A DNA stretch of 6,020 nt from an uncultured Bacteroidota bacterium (GTDB lineage Bacteria > Bacteroidota > Bacteroidia > Chitinophagales > Chitinophagaceae): positions 1 to 6,020 of the forward strand of contig CAIWHI010000677.1 in NCBI GenBank assembly GCA_903912435.1. Reading direction: 5' to 3'. The notes beneath the pieces are model-generated. The model saw only the letters and a list, made by a program, of their open reading frames with translations, ran no database searches and was not told the DNA's origin. Positions 1-6,020 of the stretch are shown piece by piece (positions within the stretch are counted from its first letter, which is position 1; each line of letters opens with the position of its first letter). The position numbers and the translations under genes are program-made.

Positions 1-944
1 ACCCTCACACCACCACTCGACCAGATTGGCACTATCAATATCTTCTTATCAGAAATAAAATCATCGGCACTTGCCACCTCATCCATACAATGAACACCAG
101 GTATATTAAGGCTTTTGAAATCCTCAGGCATTCTCCTACCGGCAAAATAGAATTCAAACCATGGAGCAGCCTTATGGATTTTTGGCCATGCCCTATTTAA
201 AAACCATTTGATACCTTCCCTGTTTGGCAGCCAGTCCATAGCACCGATATGATACCCTACCCAATTTTCATTAGTACTTATCTTTATCTTATCCAGCTCA
301 ACACTATAAGGAGCCACTGCTACATGTTCCACATCCTCAAGTCGCTTTACCAGATACATGTCTTTTTCAGTAATGGTGAGGAGTAAGTCATATTCTTTCC
401 AGGCCTTTCTTTCAAAATTCCTGATTCTCTCAGTAAGTGTATTGAAATATATTTTCTTAAATGTATTTTTATGCTTTTTAGCCAAACTCTGCCATATTTG
501 GTACTCTACATTATGCATTCTCAGTACTGTAACCGCATAAGAATATTTCCTTACAACAGGCAGATAAGTGCTTAAATATACACTTTCCATCTGCACCACA
601 TCAGGCTTAAAGGTTTCAATAATATCCTTTAGTTTCTCTTTAAAATCTTCAGAAAAGAAACGCCTTACGTGCTCAGGGTTTTTACTAAAAAGGTAGTTTT
701 TTAATATATCTACAAATTTCAGCTCATTGTCAATGTCCACCCACTCAAACGCGAAAAGACTAGAAAACAGCTTTTCAAGCTGCTCATGCTTAATATAATG
801 ACGACTTGTATTCATAGATAGTAGGTAAACCTTCCAGCCTGCGCGGCGGTATCCCTCTATCATAGCAGTCATTGCAATGTTACCACCATCTTTTAAAGGA
901 AATGGCACCCTATTGGTAACAATTAATATTTTACGTTCCGACAT
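1..944 (-). CDS. GT4-like glycosyltransferase, C-terminus cut off by window edge
   Basis: The reading frame starts at ATG 944-942 and stays open to base 1, giving 314 complete residues. GT4 enzymes transfer a sugar from a nucleotide-sugar donor and are usually about 350-420 residues long, so roughly the last quarter is missing. The N-terminal Rossmann half begins with the strand KILIVTNRVPFP (residues 5-16), followed by the glycine loop DGG (19-21) and a helix. RMHNVEYQIW (142-151) is typical of a GT4 subgroup in surface-polysaccharide clusters. The C-terminal donor-binding half opens with GAMDWLPNREGIKWF (234-248). The visible end, VPIWSSGGVR (305-314), matches the usual 'P...GSG-R-K' loop that precedes the catalytic E-x7-E motif, which falls outside the window. 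There is no signal peptide or membrane segment, so it should act in the cytoplasm or at the inner face of the membrane. The start is the first ATG of the frame; no Shine-Dalgarno precedes it, which is normal in Bacteroidota. The sugar and acceptor cannot be told. It is divergent from the formyltransferase gene, 211 bases away. Confidence 0.9.
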   Translation of the reverse strand, partial: MSERKILIVTNRVPFPLKDGGNIAMTAMIEGYRRAGWKVYLLSMNTSRHYIKHEQLEKLFSSLFAFEWVDIDNELKFVDILKNYLFSKNPEHVRRFFSEDFKEKLKDIIETFKPDVVQMESVYLSTYLPVVRKYSYAVTVLRMHNVEYQIWQSLAKKHKNTFKKIYFNTLTERIRNFERKAWKEYDLLLTITEKDMYLVKRLEDVEHVAVAPYSVELDKIKISTNENWVGYHIGAMDWLPNREGIKWFLNRAWPKIHKAAPWFEFYFAGRRMPEDFKSLNIPGVHCMDEVASADDFISDKKILIVPIWSSGGVR

Positions 945-1107
945 TACGGGTGCGAAATTAGAATAAATTTCAAAACTTAGGAACGATGAAATGGTAAGTT
1001 CATCAAAAATGATTCTATAAATCCTTATTTAATAGTTAATTCGCAGAATATGGGTAGTAAGATATAAAGTTGCAATCATATCAGTATGCAAGAATAAAAA
1101 GTAGTGG

Positions 1108-1134
1108 TTGCAAAATCAAAATGTTGTTATTTTG
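1108..1134 (+). promoter_or_regulatory. weak candidate Bacteroidota-type promoter for the formyltransferase gene
   Basis: GTTG ends at 1110 and, 16 bases later, TTATTTTGC (1127-1135) resembles the Bacteroidota -7 element TAnnTTTG with one mismatch. The spacing is slightly shorter than the usual 17-23 bases. If real, transcription would begin near 1141, leaving a leader of about 15 bases before ATG 1156. That would rule out the in-frame TTG at 1108 as the start. The match is imperfect in AT-rich DNA, so chance is a real possibility. Confidence 0.25.
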
Positions 1135-1155
1135 CTAACTGATTTCAGCAAACAA

Positions 1156-1902
1156 ATGAAGAAAACTAACATTGTATTTTTAGGGTCTAAACCCATTGGC
1201 TATGAGTGCTTTAATTACCTTATATCTCAAAAAGAAAAGCTCAATTTAAATATACTAGGTCTGCTTACCCAAAGCCGTAAAGAATTTGGTAATGCCCATG
1301 ACCTCACGGCCTTAGCTGCAGATCATAATATCCCTTTAATTAGTTCACTTGAAGAATTACCAGAATGTGACATTCTCTATTCAGTGCAATACCACCAGAT
1401 TCTCAAAGCCCATCATATAGCCAAAGCCCGGCAAATAGCCATAAACCTACACATGGCACCATTGCCTGAATACCGAGGCAGCAACCAATTCTCATTTGCC
1501 ATCCTGGATGGTAAAAAAGAGTTTGGAACTACCATTCACCAGATTGACCCAAGAATAGACCATGGAGCAATTCTTTTTGCTAAGCGGTTCCCAATTCCCG
1601 AAAATTGCTGGGTAAATGATTTATACCAAACCACCTTTAGTGAGTCATTATCTTTGTTCCGGGAAACCCTTGAAAAAATAGTAACGGGTAATTATGAACC
1701 TATGCCACAGGATGCACTCACTCCTAAATATGGTACTAGCCTGCATTTCCGTAGTGAAATGTCGCAAATTAAAGTAATCGACCTCACATGGGATAAGGAC
1801 CAAATTGAGAAACATATAAGAGCCTCAGCCATGCCGGGGTTTGAACCACCTTATTGTATTATAGGTGGTCAAAGAGTTTATTTTACTACTAAGTGGCAGT
1901 GA
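1156..1902 (+). CDS. formyltransferase-family protein (Fmt/sugar N-formyltransferase fold)
   Basis: This 248-residue protein belongs to the formyl_transf_N family, whose members transfer a formyl group from N10-formyltetrahydrofolate to an amine. The N-terminal strand and loop read NIVFLGSKPIGYECFNYL (residues 5-22). GLLTQSRKEFG (35-45) matches the conserved strand and loop after it. The catalytic segment NLHMAPLPEYRG (97-108) carries Asn97 and His99, and IDHG (134-137) supplies Asp135, completing the family's Asn-His-Asp set. The C-terminal part (about 205-248) includes IRASAMPGFEPPYCIIGG, a short version of the region after the catalytic domain. At 248 residues it is much shorter than methionyl-tRNA formyltransferase (about 310), and the usual Ser of the HxSxLP motif is Ala101. 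I therefore infer a small-molecule target, probably an amino sugar for a surface glycan, rather than initiator tRNA; the neighbouring glycosyltransferase is consistent with this. I chose ATG 1156 because family homology begins there; an in-frame TTG at 1108 would add 16 residues with no family likeness. The gene ends at a strong terminator 27 bases downstream. Confidence 0.9.
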   Translation: MKKTNIVFLGSKPIGYECFNYLISQKEKLNLNILGLLTQSRKEFGNAHDLTALAADHNIPLISSLEELPECDILYSVQYHQILKAHHIAKARQIAINLHMAPLPEYRGSNQFSFAILDGKKEFGTTIHQIDPRIDHGAILFAKRFPIPENCWVNDLYQTTFSESLSLFRETLEKIVTGNYEPMPQDALTPKYGTSLHFRSEMSQIKVIDLTWDKDQIEKHIRASAMPGFEPPYCIIGGQRVYFTTKWQ

Positions 1903-1928
1903 TATTATCGTTCATATGTATCAATCAA

Positions 1929-1968
1929 AATAATGCCAGAACTTCGGTTTTGGCATTATTCGTTTTAT
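1929..1968 (+). terminator. intrinsic terminator with UUCG tetraloop after the formyltransferase gene
   Basis: Bases 1929-1942 pair with 1947-1960 over 14 base pairs, 13 Watson-Crick and one G-U (1939/1950). They close a C(UUCG)G tetraloop at 1943-1946, an exceptionally stable loop. A T-rich tail (TTTTATT) follows at 1963-1969. An A-rich stretch (1927-1930) on the 5' side could let it also act on the opposite strand, though the nearest minus-strand gene ends far upstream of it. It lies 26 bases after the stop codon. Confidence 0.88.
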
Positions 1969-2021
1969 TCCCTGCAGGATCACTATAACACACTTTTTTT
2001 TACCTTAAGCAGATTGTATAA

Positions 2022-2268
2022 TCACTCTTTATTCACATTAAGAATATATTCAGGCATATTTAATACTACACTATTATTACCTCCAACCAAGAATTGACCA
2101 TTTGTTGTAAGAGCCGGACTATAAGTCAAACATCTATCGCCTATTGCTAATAATTCGGTGTCCTAATTATTTAATGATGAATCAAATTACCATCCTGTGC
2201 ATATGACGGCAATTTGCTAAAATCAAAATGGAAATGACAATTATTCTAAATGAGGTTGTTCTGCACAT
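2022..2268 (-). pseudogene. probable remnant of a decayed gene, family not recognised
   Basis: On the minus strand, 2162-2022 reads as 46 codons plus a TGA stop with a protein-like composition. It includes the pieces LLAIGDRCLTYSPALTTNG and QFLVGGNNSVVLNMPEYI. It has no usable start and is preceded in frame by a TAG (2165-2163). In a different frame just upstream, 2245-2174 gives 24 codons including FDFSKLPSYAQDGNLI, then a TAA. A third frame carries a 28-residue ORF from ATG 2268 to TGA 2182; it starts MCRTTSFR and continues as a hydrophobic stretch ending LILANC, like a lipoprotein signal. The simplest reading is the C-terminal end of one gene broken by at least one frameshift and a stop codon. 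I do not recognise the family. Because 46 codons can stay open by chance and the judgement rests only on how natural the residues look, confidence is low. Confidence 0.33.
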
Positions 2269-2416
2269 TATGTTCAAGAATTATTTTATCCTCTAAAGTC
2301 AATACTAAATAGACAAGTTTCTTTATTATATATGCTATTGCAAGGATAAACTCAAAAAAGGACCCTAATAAGGAAAACCCTACTATATTCTGACAACTAT
2401 GGTAATGCCCAAAATA

Positions 2417-2531
2417 TTATTGCCCCAAAAAACGAAAAAAACACAAATGGGGCAATGAATATTGCATAACACTGAATATCAATTAATTGTACCTAAAATC
2501 ATTGCCCCATTATTGCCCCAACATTGCCCCA
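2417..2531. repeat. cluster of five ATTGCCCCA repeats, direct and inverted
   Basis: The 9-mer ATTGCCCCA occurs directly at 2419-2427, 2501-2509, 2512-2520 and 2523-2531, and as its complement TGGGGCAAT at 2448-2456. The last three copies are spaced exactly 11 bases apart, about one helical turn. The inverted copy lies in an arm, AATGGGGCAATGA (2446-2458), that is perfectly complementary over 13 bases to 2499-2511. The same arm pairs over 11 bases, with one G-U, with 2417-2427. The two pairings exclude each other. The C/G-rich repeats stand out sharply from the AT-rich surroundings. This could be a protein-binding array, a recombination site, or an RNA structure; no neighbour identifies which. 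Confidence 0.8.
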
Positions 2532-2648
2532 GGATACCGAAAATGGGTAAATGATTACGGCATTATTCGAGGGTACCACTTTACATAAATTAATAATTAC
2601 ATATTATATTTTGATACAAACTAAATCCTACCCACCTTGCTTGACGCA

Positions 2649-2674
2649 CCAAAGGCCGGAAAACCGGCCTTTGG
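2649..2674 (-). terminator. GC-rich hairpin, likely terminator of the repeat-protein gene
   Basis: Bases 2649-2659 (CCAAAGGCCGG) pair perfectly over 11 base pairs with 2664-2674 around a four-base loop (AAAA on the plus strand, UUUU in the minus-strand transcript). It sits 25 bases after the minus-strand stop codon, where a terminator is expected. However, the minus-strand sequence beyond the stem is TGCGTCAAG, with no T tract, so it may instead be a 3'-end stabilising hairpin. It does not have a T tract on the plus strand either. Confidence 0.6.
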
Positions 2675-2699
2675 AATTGAGACATATTAAACGCAAACC

Positions 2700-5600
2700 C
2701 TAGCGGGTGATAACAATACGGAAAATCTGCTTAATATCTCCTGTCCTTAAGCTCAGGAGGTACATACCATTTGACGGGTTATTCAACTGCACCTGCTCGT
2801 CTATTGTACCACCATGTGTTGTCGCTTTACCAGTATAAATGGTTTGACCTAACATATTGGTGATTTCAATAATTACCTCATCACCAATAACACTAGAAAA
2901 AGTACCACTGATGGTAAAATCACCCTTACTTGGGTTCGGCGCAATTCTGATATCATTTTCACCAGTTGTTGTTTGGGTTATGCCACTGGCTGTACCACTA
3001 CAATCAGCCTGTGAACGAACTACTACACCATGAGTTGCCACTGAAGACCCACATGAACCTGATACAGTATAATCAATAGTAGCAGATCCTGCTGCAACAC
3101 CAGTTACAATGCCGCCACCATCTACGGTTGCAATTAATGGATTAGTTGTTGTCCAAATACCACCGGCAATAGCATCAGTAAGAGTCAGGTGATCACCCGC
3201 GCATACTGTTGATTGACCAAGAATAGTTCCTGCGGTACCAGCTCCTGTTACGGTAATCGTTTTAGATGAAATACCGCTACCACAACTATTAGTTACCGTA
3301 TAGATGATTGTATCCCTACCAGTTGAAAGTCCGGTTACGATACCTGATGTTGATACTGATGCATGGGCATTGGTACGAGACCAAACACCACCGGAAACAG
3401 TAGACGTTATTGTAATAGCACCACCAACACAAACACTAGAAGCACCAGATAATGAACCACCGCCAGGCACTGGAGCTACAGTAATAATCTTAGTAGCAGA
3501 TGCAGCACCACATGCCCCTGTGGTACTATATATAATAGTATCTATACCTGCACTTACACCAGTTACCACACCACCACTTATTGTTGCACGTACATTACTG
3601 GCACTCCATGCACCACCTGAAACCGAATTGGTCAATGTGATGTTAGCACCAATACATACGCCAGATGGACCTGAAATTGTACCAGCATCAGGCAGCGCAT
3701 TAATGGTTACTGGCCAGGAAGCTGTAGCTGTTCCACAACCATTGGTCACAGAATACATTATTGTATCAATGCCAGCTGTATTTGGGGTAACCACACCACC
3801 AGCTATACTTGCATGGCTATTTGTTACACTCCATGTACCACCTGGCACTGCATCGCTCAATGTGATTGTTGTACCTATACATACACTTGATGGTCCAGTA
3901 ATCACACCAGGATTTGGAGCTGCATTAATAGTAATAATTGCTGTTGCAGATAAAGAGGTACAAGAATTTGTTACCGTATATGATATCGTAACAAAACCTG
4001 TAGTAATACCCGTTACTACGCCTGCACCTGATACAGTTGCATTAGTATTAGATACACTCCAGGTACCACCCGTAGCTGCATCAACTAATGTAATTGTTGC
4101 ACCCTCACATACAGAAGTTGGGCCAGTGATTGAACCTGCTGCAGGCACTGTTTCTACCGTTATAGTCTTGCTTGCTGTGGCTGTACCACATACATTGGTA
4201 ACGGTATAATTGATTACATCAGTTCCTGCAGCAACCCCTGTTGCAGTTCCTGTTGTTGCACCAATAGTAGCAATAGTAGCGGCTGTACTAGACCATACTC
4301 CACCAGTTACCGGGTCGGTATAGTTTACAGAAGTTCCTACACAAAGACTAGCAGGGCCAGAAATTGTTCCGGCTACTGGTGAAGTTAAAATGCTAATCAC
4401 ATATGGTGCAGTAGCTGTACCACAGCTATTGATTACAGTATAGTAAATAGTATCAACTCCTACACTACTACCAATAACCACCCCACCAATTGATACAGAA
4501 GCATTTGCATTGCTGGCAGACCAGGCACCAACGGCAGCTAAATCAGTCAATGAAATACTTGTGCCAACACATACTGATGTGGACCCGGTAATTGTACCAG
4601 CATTTGGCAATGGATTTACTGTTATAGATGCCATAACTGCCGAACTACCACAAGAATTGGATACCGAATAGTTAACCACATCTGTACCTGCTGCAATAGC
4701 TGTAAATACGCCTGTTAATGGGTCAATTGTGCCAACAGTAGGGTCTATACTACTCCAGATACCACCTGGTGCTGCATCAGCTAATGTAATGGTTGAACCT
4801 TCACATACTGTTGTTGCACCTATAATAGTACCTGCAAATGGCAATGGCAATATAGTTACGGAGGCCGATGATATTGCAGAACCACAGCTATTAGTTACTG
4901 TGTAGAATATATTATCCGTACCACTACTAACAGCATTTATAATACCTGTAGTAGAACCAACTGTTGCAACCGAAGTAGTTCCACTCATCCAGGTACCACC
5001 AACTATTGTGCTGCTAAATGTAGCTGAGAATCCTGCACATAAACTAGCTGGACCCGATACTGTACCAGCATCAGGAGAAGGATTTATAGTTACATCATAA
5101 GTTGAAGCAACTACCCCACATGCACTGGTGAAAGAGTAAGATATAGTTGTTGTTCCTGCGCTGATACCTGTAACATCTCCACCTGTGCTTACAGATGCAT
5201 TGGTAGTATTGCTGCTCCATGTTCCTCCTGTGGTTGTTTCAGTAAGTGTAATGGTAGCACCCGGACAAACTACTGTAGGACCTGAGATAATTCCTGTATA
5301 AGGTGGTGTACCTAATGTTAGAACACTTGTAGCCACAGCTGTTCCACATACATTAGTTACTGTATATTTAATGGTATCAATACCTGGAGTTACACCAGTT
5401 ACCATACCACCACTTGTTATAGAGGCAGTAAAACCACTACTACTCCATACTCCTCCTGCTACTGGATCTGTAAATAATACTGAAGAACCTGTACATAATG
5501 TAGCCGGGCCACTAATTATTCCTGCACTAGGCGTTAAGTTGATGGTAACCAAATGAGTAGCAACCGCCGTTCCACATGCACTCGATACCGAATAAGAAAT

Positions 5601-6020
5601 GAGTGCAGTACCTACACTAACACCCGTTACTAACCCGCCTGAAACTGTAGCATGGGCTGAACTGCTAGTCCATACACCAAATGGAACTGGGTCAGTCAAT
5701 GTTATTGTTGACCCTGTACATACGCCAGAAGGACCAGAAATTGACCCAGCAGATAAATAAGAACCAATTGTCATTTCAAATGAATCAATAGCCGTTCCAC
5801 AACCATTGGTAACACTATATAATATTGTATCAAGACCTGGGGTGATACCTACAATGATACCGCCTGCCATTGCCGATGCATTAACATTAGTTGCACTCCA
5901 TACCCCGCCTGAGTTTGTATCCACCAGGGTTGTAAACGTACCGGCACATAATAATGGTGGGCCGGTAATGGTACCAGCTGGGTGGATTGTAAATGGCATT
6001 TCCTGTGCGATTGGAGGTGG
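2700..6020 (-). CDS. giant secreted Ig-like repeat protein with T9SS sorting domain, N-terminus outside window
   Basis: The frame is open from the right edge (6020) to TAG at 2702-2700, giving 1106 residues. ATG 5999 is an internal Met: seven sense codons (PPPIAQE) precede it with no stop, and no signal peptide follows it. Residues are numbered here from that Met. Thirteen tandem repeats of 75-78 residues fill about 8-996. Each follows the pattern AGtIsGp-s-vC-G--iTLtd, then GG-WS, G-VTGvsaGtdtI-Y-Vtn and sCGta. The VTG-x-x-x-G-T core recalls bacterial Ig-like group 2 (Big_2) folds. A short linker (1001-1015) leads to a type A T9SS sorting domain (1016-1099), starting DIRIAPNPSKG. The protein should cross the inner membrane by Sec and the outer membrane by the type IX system, then be anchored or released; such repeat proteins are commonly adhesins or matrix components, but no catalytic or ligand-binding domain is visible here. 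The gene converges on the formyltransferase gene. A long plus-strand frame inside it is only a shadow. Confidence 0.93.
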   Translation of the reverse strand, partial: PPPIAQEMPFTIHPAGTITGPPLLCAGTFTTLVDTNSGGVWSATNVNASAMAGGIIVGITPGLDTILYSVTNGCGTAIDSFEMTIGSYLSAGSISGPSGVCTGSTITLTDPVPFGVWTSSSAHATVSGGLVTGVSVGTALISYSVSSACGTAVATHLVTINLTPSAGIISGPATLCTGSSVLFTDPVAGGVWSSSGFTASITSGGMVTGVTPGIDTIKYTVTNVCGTAVATSVLTLGTPPYTGIISGPTVVCPGATITLTETTTGGTWSSNTTNASVSTGGDVTGISAGTTTISYSFTSACGVVASTYDVTINPSPDAGTVSGPASLCAGFSATFSSTIVGGTWMSGTTSVATVGSTTGIINAVSSGTDNIFYTVTNSCGSAISSASVTILPLPFAGTIIGATTVCEGSTITLADAAPGGIWSSIDPTVGTIDPLTGVFTAIAAGTDVVNYSVSNSCGSSAVMASITVNPLPNAGTITGSTSVCVGTSISLTDLAAVGAWSASNANASVSIGGVVIGSSVGVDTIYYTVINSCGTATAPYVISILTSPVAGTISGPASLCVGTSVNYTDPVTGGVWSSTAATIATIGATTGTATGVAAGTDVINYTVTNVCGTATASKTITVETVPAAGSITGPTSVCEGATITLVDAATGGTWSVSNTNATVSGAGVVTGITTGFVTISYTVTNSCTSLSATAIITINAAPNPGVITGPSSVCIGTTITLSDAVPGGTWSVTNSHASIAGGVVTPNTAGIDTIMYSVTNGCGTATASWPVTINALPDAGTISGPSGVCIGANITLTNSVSGGAWSASNVRATISGGVVTGVSAGIDTIIYSTTGACGAASATKIITVAPVPGGGSLSGASSVCVGGAITITSTVSGGVWSRTNAHASVSTSGIVTGLSTGRDTIIYTVTNSCGSGISSKTITVTGAGTAGTILGQSTVCAGDHLTLTDAIAGGIWTTTNPLIATVDGGGIVTGVAAGSATIDYTVSGSCGSSVATHGVVVRSQADCSGTASGITQTTTGENDIRIAPNPSKGDFTISGTFSSVIGDEVIIEITNMLGQTIYTGKATTHGGTIDEQVQLNNPSNGMYLLSLRTGDIKQIFRIVITR
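2703..2954 (-). other. type A T9SS C-terminal sorting domain (CTD)
   Basis: These are the last 84 residues of the repeat protein. The three blocks typical of the TIGR04183-type domain are present in order: IAPNPSKGDFTISG at the start, ITNMLGQTIYTGK in the middle, and LNNPSNGMYLLSLRTGD with IFRIVITR at the end. In known T9SS substrates this domain directs outer-membrane translocation and is cleaved by the PorU sortase, often with attachment to A-LPS. Its presence is the main evidence that the organism belongs to Bacteroidota. Confidence 0.93.
3012..5978 (-). repeat. thirteen tandem Ig-like protein repeats of about 76 residues
   Basis: Repeat boundaries, read on the minus strand from the N-terminal side: R1 5978-5751, R2 5750-5526, R3 5525-5298, R4 5297-5070, R5 5069-4836, R6 4835-4602, R7 4601-4374, R8 4373-4140, R9 4139-3912, R10 3911-3687, R11 3686-3462, R12 3461-3234, R13 3233-3012. 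Lengths are 75-76 residues, except R5, R6 and R8, which have 78. Every repeat has exactly two Cys (at repeat position 11 and at 59-62) and a Trp at position 27, after a Gly or Ala-containing turn, most often GG-W. The copies differ at many residues and bases, so the array is old, or diversifying, rather than a fresh tandem duplication. The array probably continues past the right edge. Confidence 0.92.

Larger units (their letters stand above)
1969..2648. other. gene-poor AT-rich spacer between two convergent genes
   Basis: No intact gene of credible length could be found on either strand of this spacer of about 680 bases. It contains a probable decayed gene on the minus strand (about 2022-2268) and the ATTGCCCCA repeat cluster (2417-2531). 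The stretches 1970-2021, 2270-2410 and 2535-2640 are AT-rich, with frequent stops in the frames I read, and nothing in them was recognised. The only other order seen is a perfect palindrome CAATTAATTG at 2480-2489, between two of the repeats. Confidence 0.7.

Noticed and set aside
358..540. Plus-strand open frame of 60 codons, hydrophobic
   Set aside because: It is antisense to the glycosyltransferase, whose motifs are clear on the minus strand; the hydrophobic residues come from reading AT-rich codons backwards.
952..960. TAATTTCGC on the minus strand as a -7 promoter element for the glycosyltransferase
   Set aside because: It has one mismatch, no -33 element at acceptable distance, and would leave almost no leader before ATG 944.
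1108..1155. TTG start 16 codons upstream for the formyltransferase
   Set aside because: The extra residues have no family likeness, a candidate promoter element overlaps them, and ATG 1156 sits directly before the first conserved strand.
1971..1978. CCTGCAGG palindrome
   Set aside because: An isolated 8-base palindrome with no partner or context; expected by chance.
2404..2457. Short plus-strand ORF (17 codons, from ATG 2404) through the ATTGCCCCA repeats
   Set aside because: It is too short, has no recognisable start signals, and the repeats continue past its stop in other frames.
2417..2531. CRISPR array interpretation of the repeats
   Set aside because: The repeat unit is only 9 bases and the gaps of 2 bases leave no room for spacers; no cas gene is visible.
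1952..2569. 11-base direct repeat GGCATTATTCG at 1952-1962 and 2559-2569, as possible insertion-site duplication
   Set aside because: The first copy is explained by the terminator stem, the match is short, and there is no recombinase or transposase remnant or terminal inverted repeat between the copies.
3304..4209. Plus-strand open frame of 301 codons inside the repeat protein gene
   Set aside because: It is antisense to the strongly supported repeat protein and stays open because the biased, repetitive codons of that gene rarely give stops on the other strand. Its translation shows the same 76-residue period as an echo and matches no known fold.
5371..5556. Plus-strand open frame of 61 codons
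   Set aside because: It is a shadow of repeats R2-R3 of the minus-strand gene, with the same origin as the longer antisense frame.

Overview
The window looks like a chromosomal segment of a Bacteroidota bacterium. The strongest evidence is the C-terminus of the long minus-strand protein, which ends in a type A (Por/T9SS) secretion sorting domain, a tag known essentially only from Bacteroidota. The AT-rich intergenic DNA, the absence of clear Shine-Dalgarno sequences before the two visible starts, and the style of the Ig-like repeats fit that phylum. The repeats resemble large secreted proteins of Chitinophagaceae and relatives, but that family-level placement is from memory and not proven here.

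Layout, left to right. (1) Positions 1-944, minus strand: the N-terminal 314 residues of a GT4-like glycosyltransferase whose C-terminus lies beyond the left edge. (2) Positions 945-1155: a divergent intergenic region with one weak promoter candidate. (3) Positions 1156-1902, plus strand: a 248-residue formyltransferase-family protein with the Asn-His-Asp catalytic set, closed by a strong terminator hairpin with a UUCG loop at 1929-1968. (4) Positions 1969-2648: about 680 bases without an intact gene. This stretch holds a probable decayed gene (about 2022-2268, minus) and a striking cluster of five copies of ATTGCCCCA (2417-2531). Three of those copies are direct repeats spaced exactly 11 bases, and one copy is inverted and can pair with the copies on either side. 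(5) Positions 2649-2674: a GC-rich hairpin just after the end of the next gene. (6) Positions 2700-6020, minus strand: the C-terminal 1106 residues of a giant secreted protein with 13 tandem Ig-like repeats of 75-78 residues, each with two Cys and one Trp, followed by the sorting domain. Its N-terminus lies beyond the right edge.

Functional reading: the glycosyltransferase and formyltransferase are divergent neighbours and could both serve surface glycan synthesis, the second by N-formylating an amino sugar (inference). The repeat protein is probably exported through the Sec and type IX systems and displayed on or released from the cell surface. It converges on the formyltransferase gene and need not be functionally linked to it. 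No RNA gene, CRISPR array or intact mobile element was seen.
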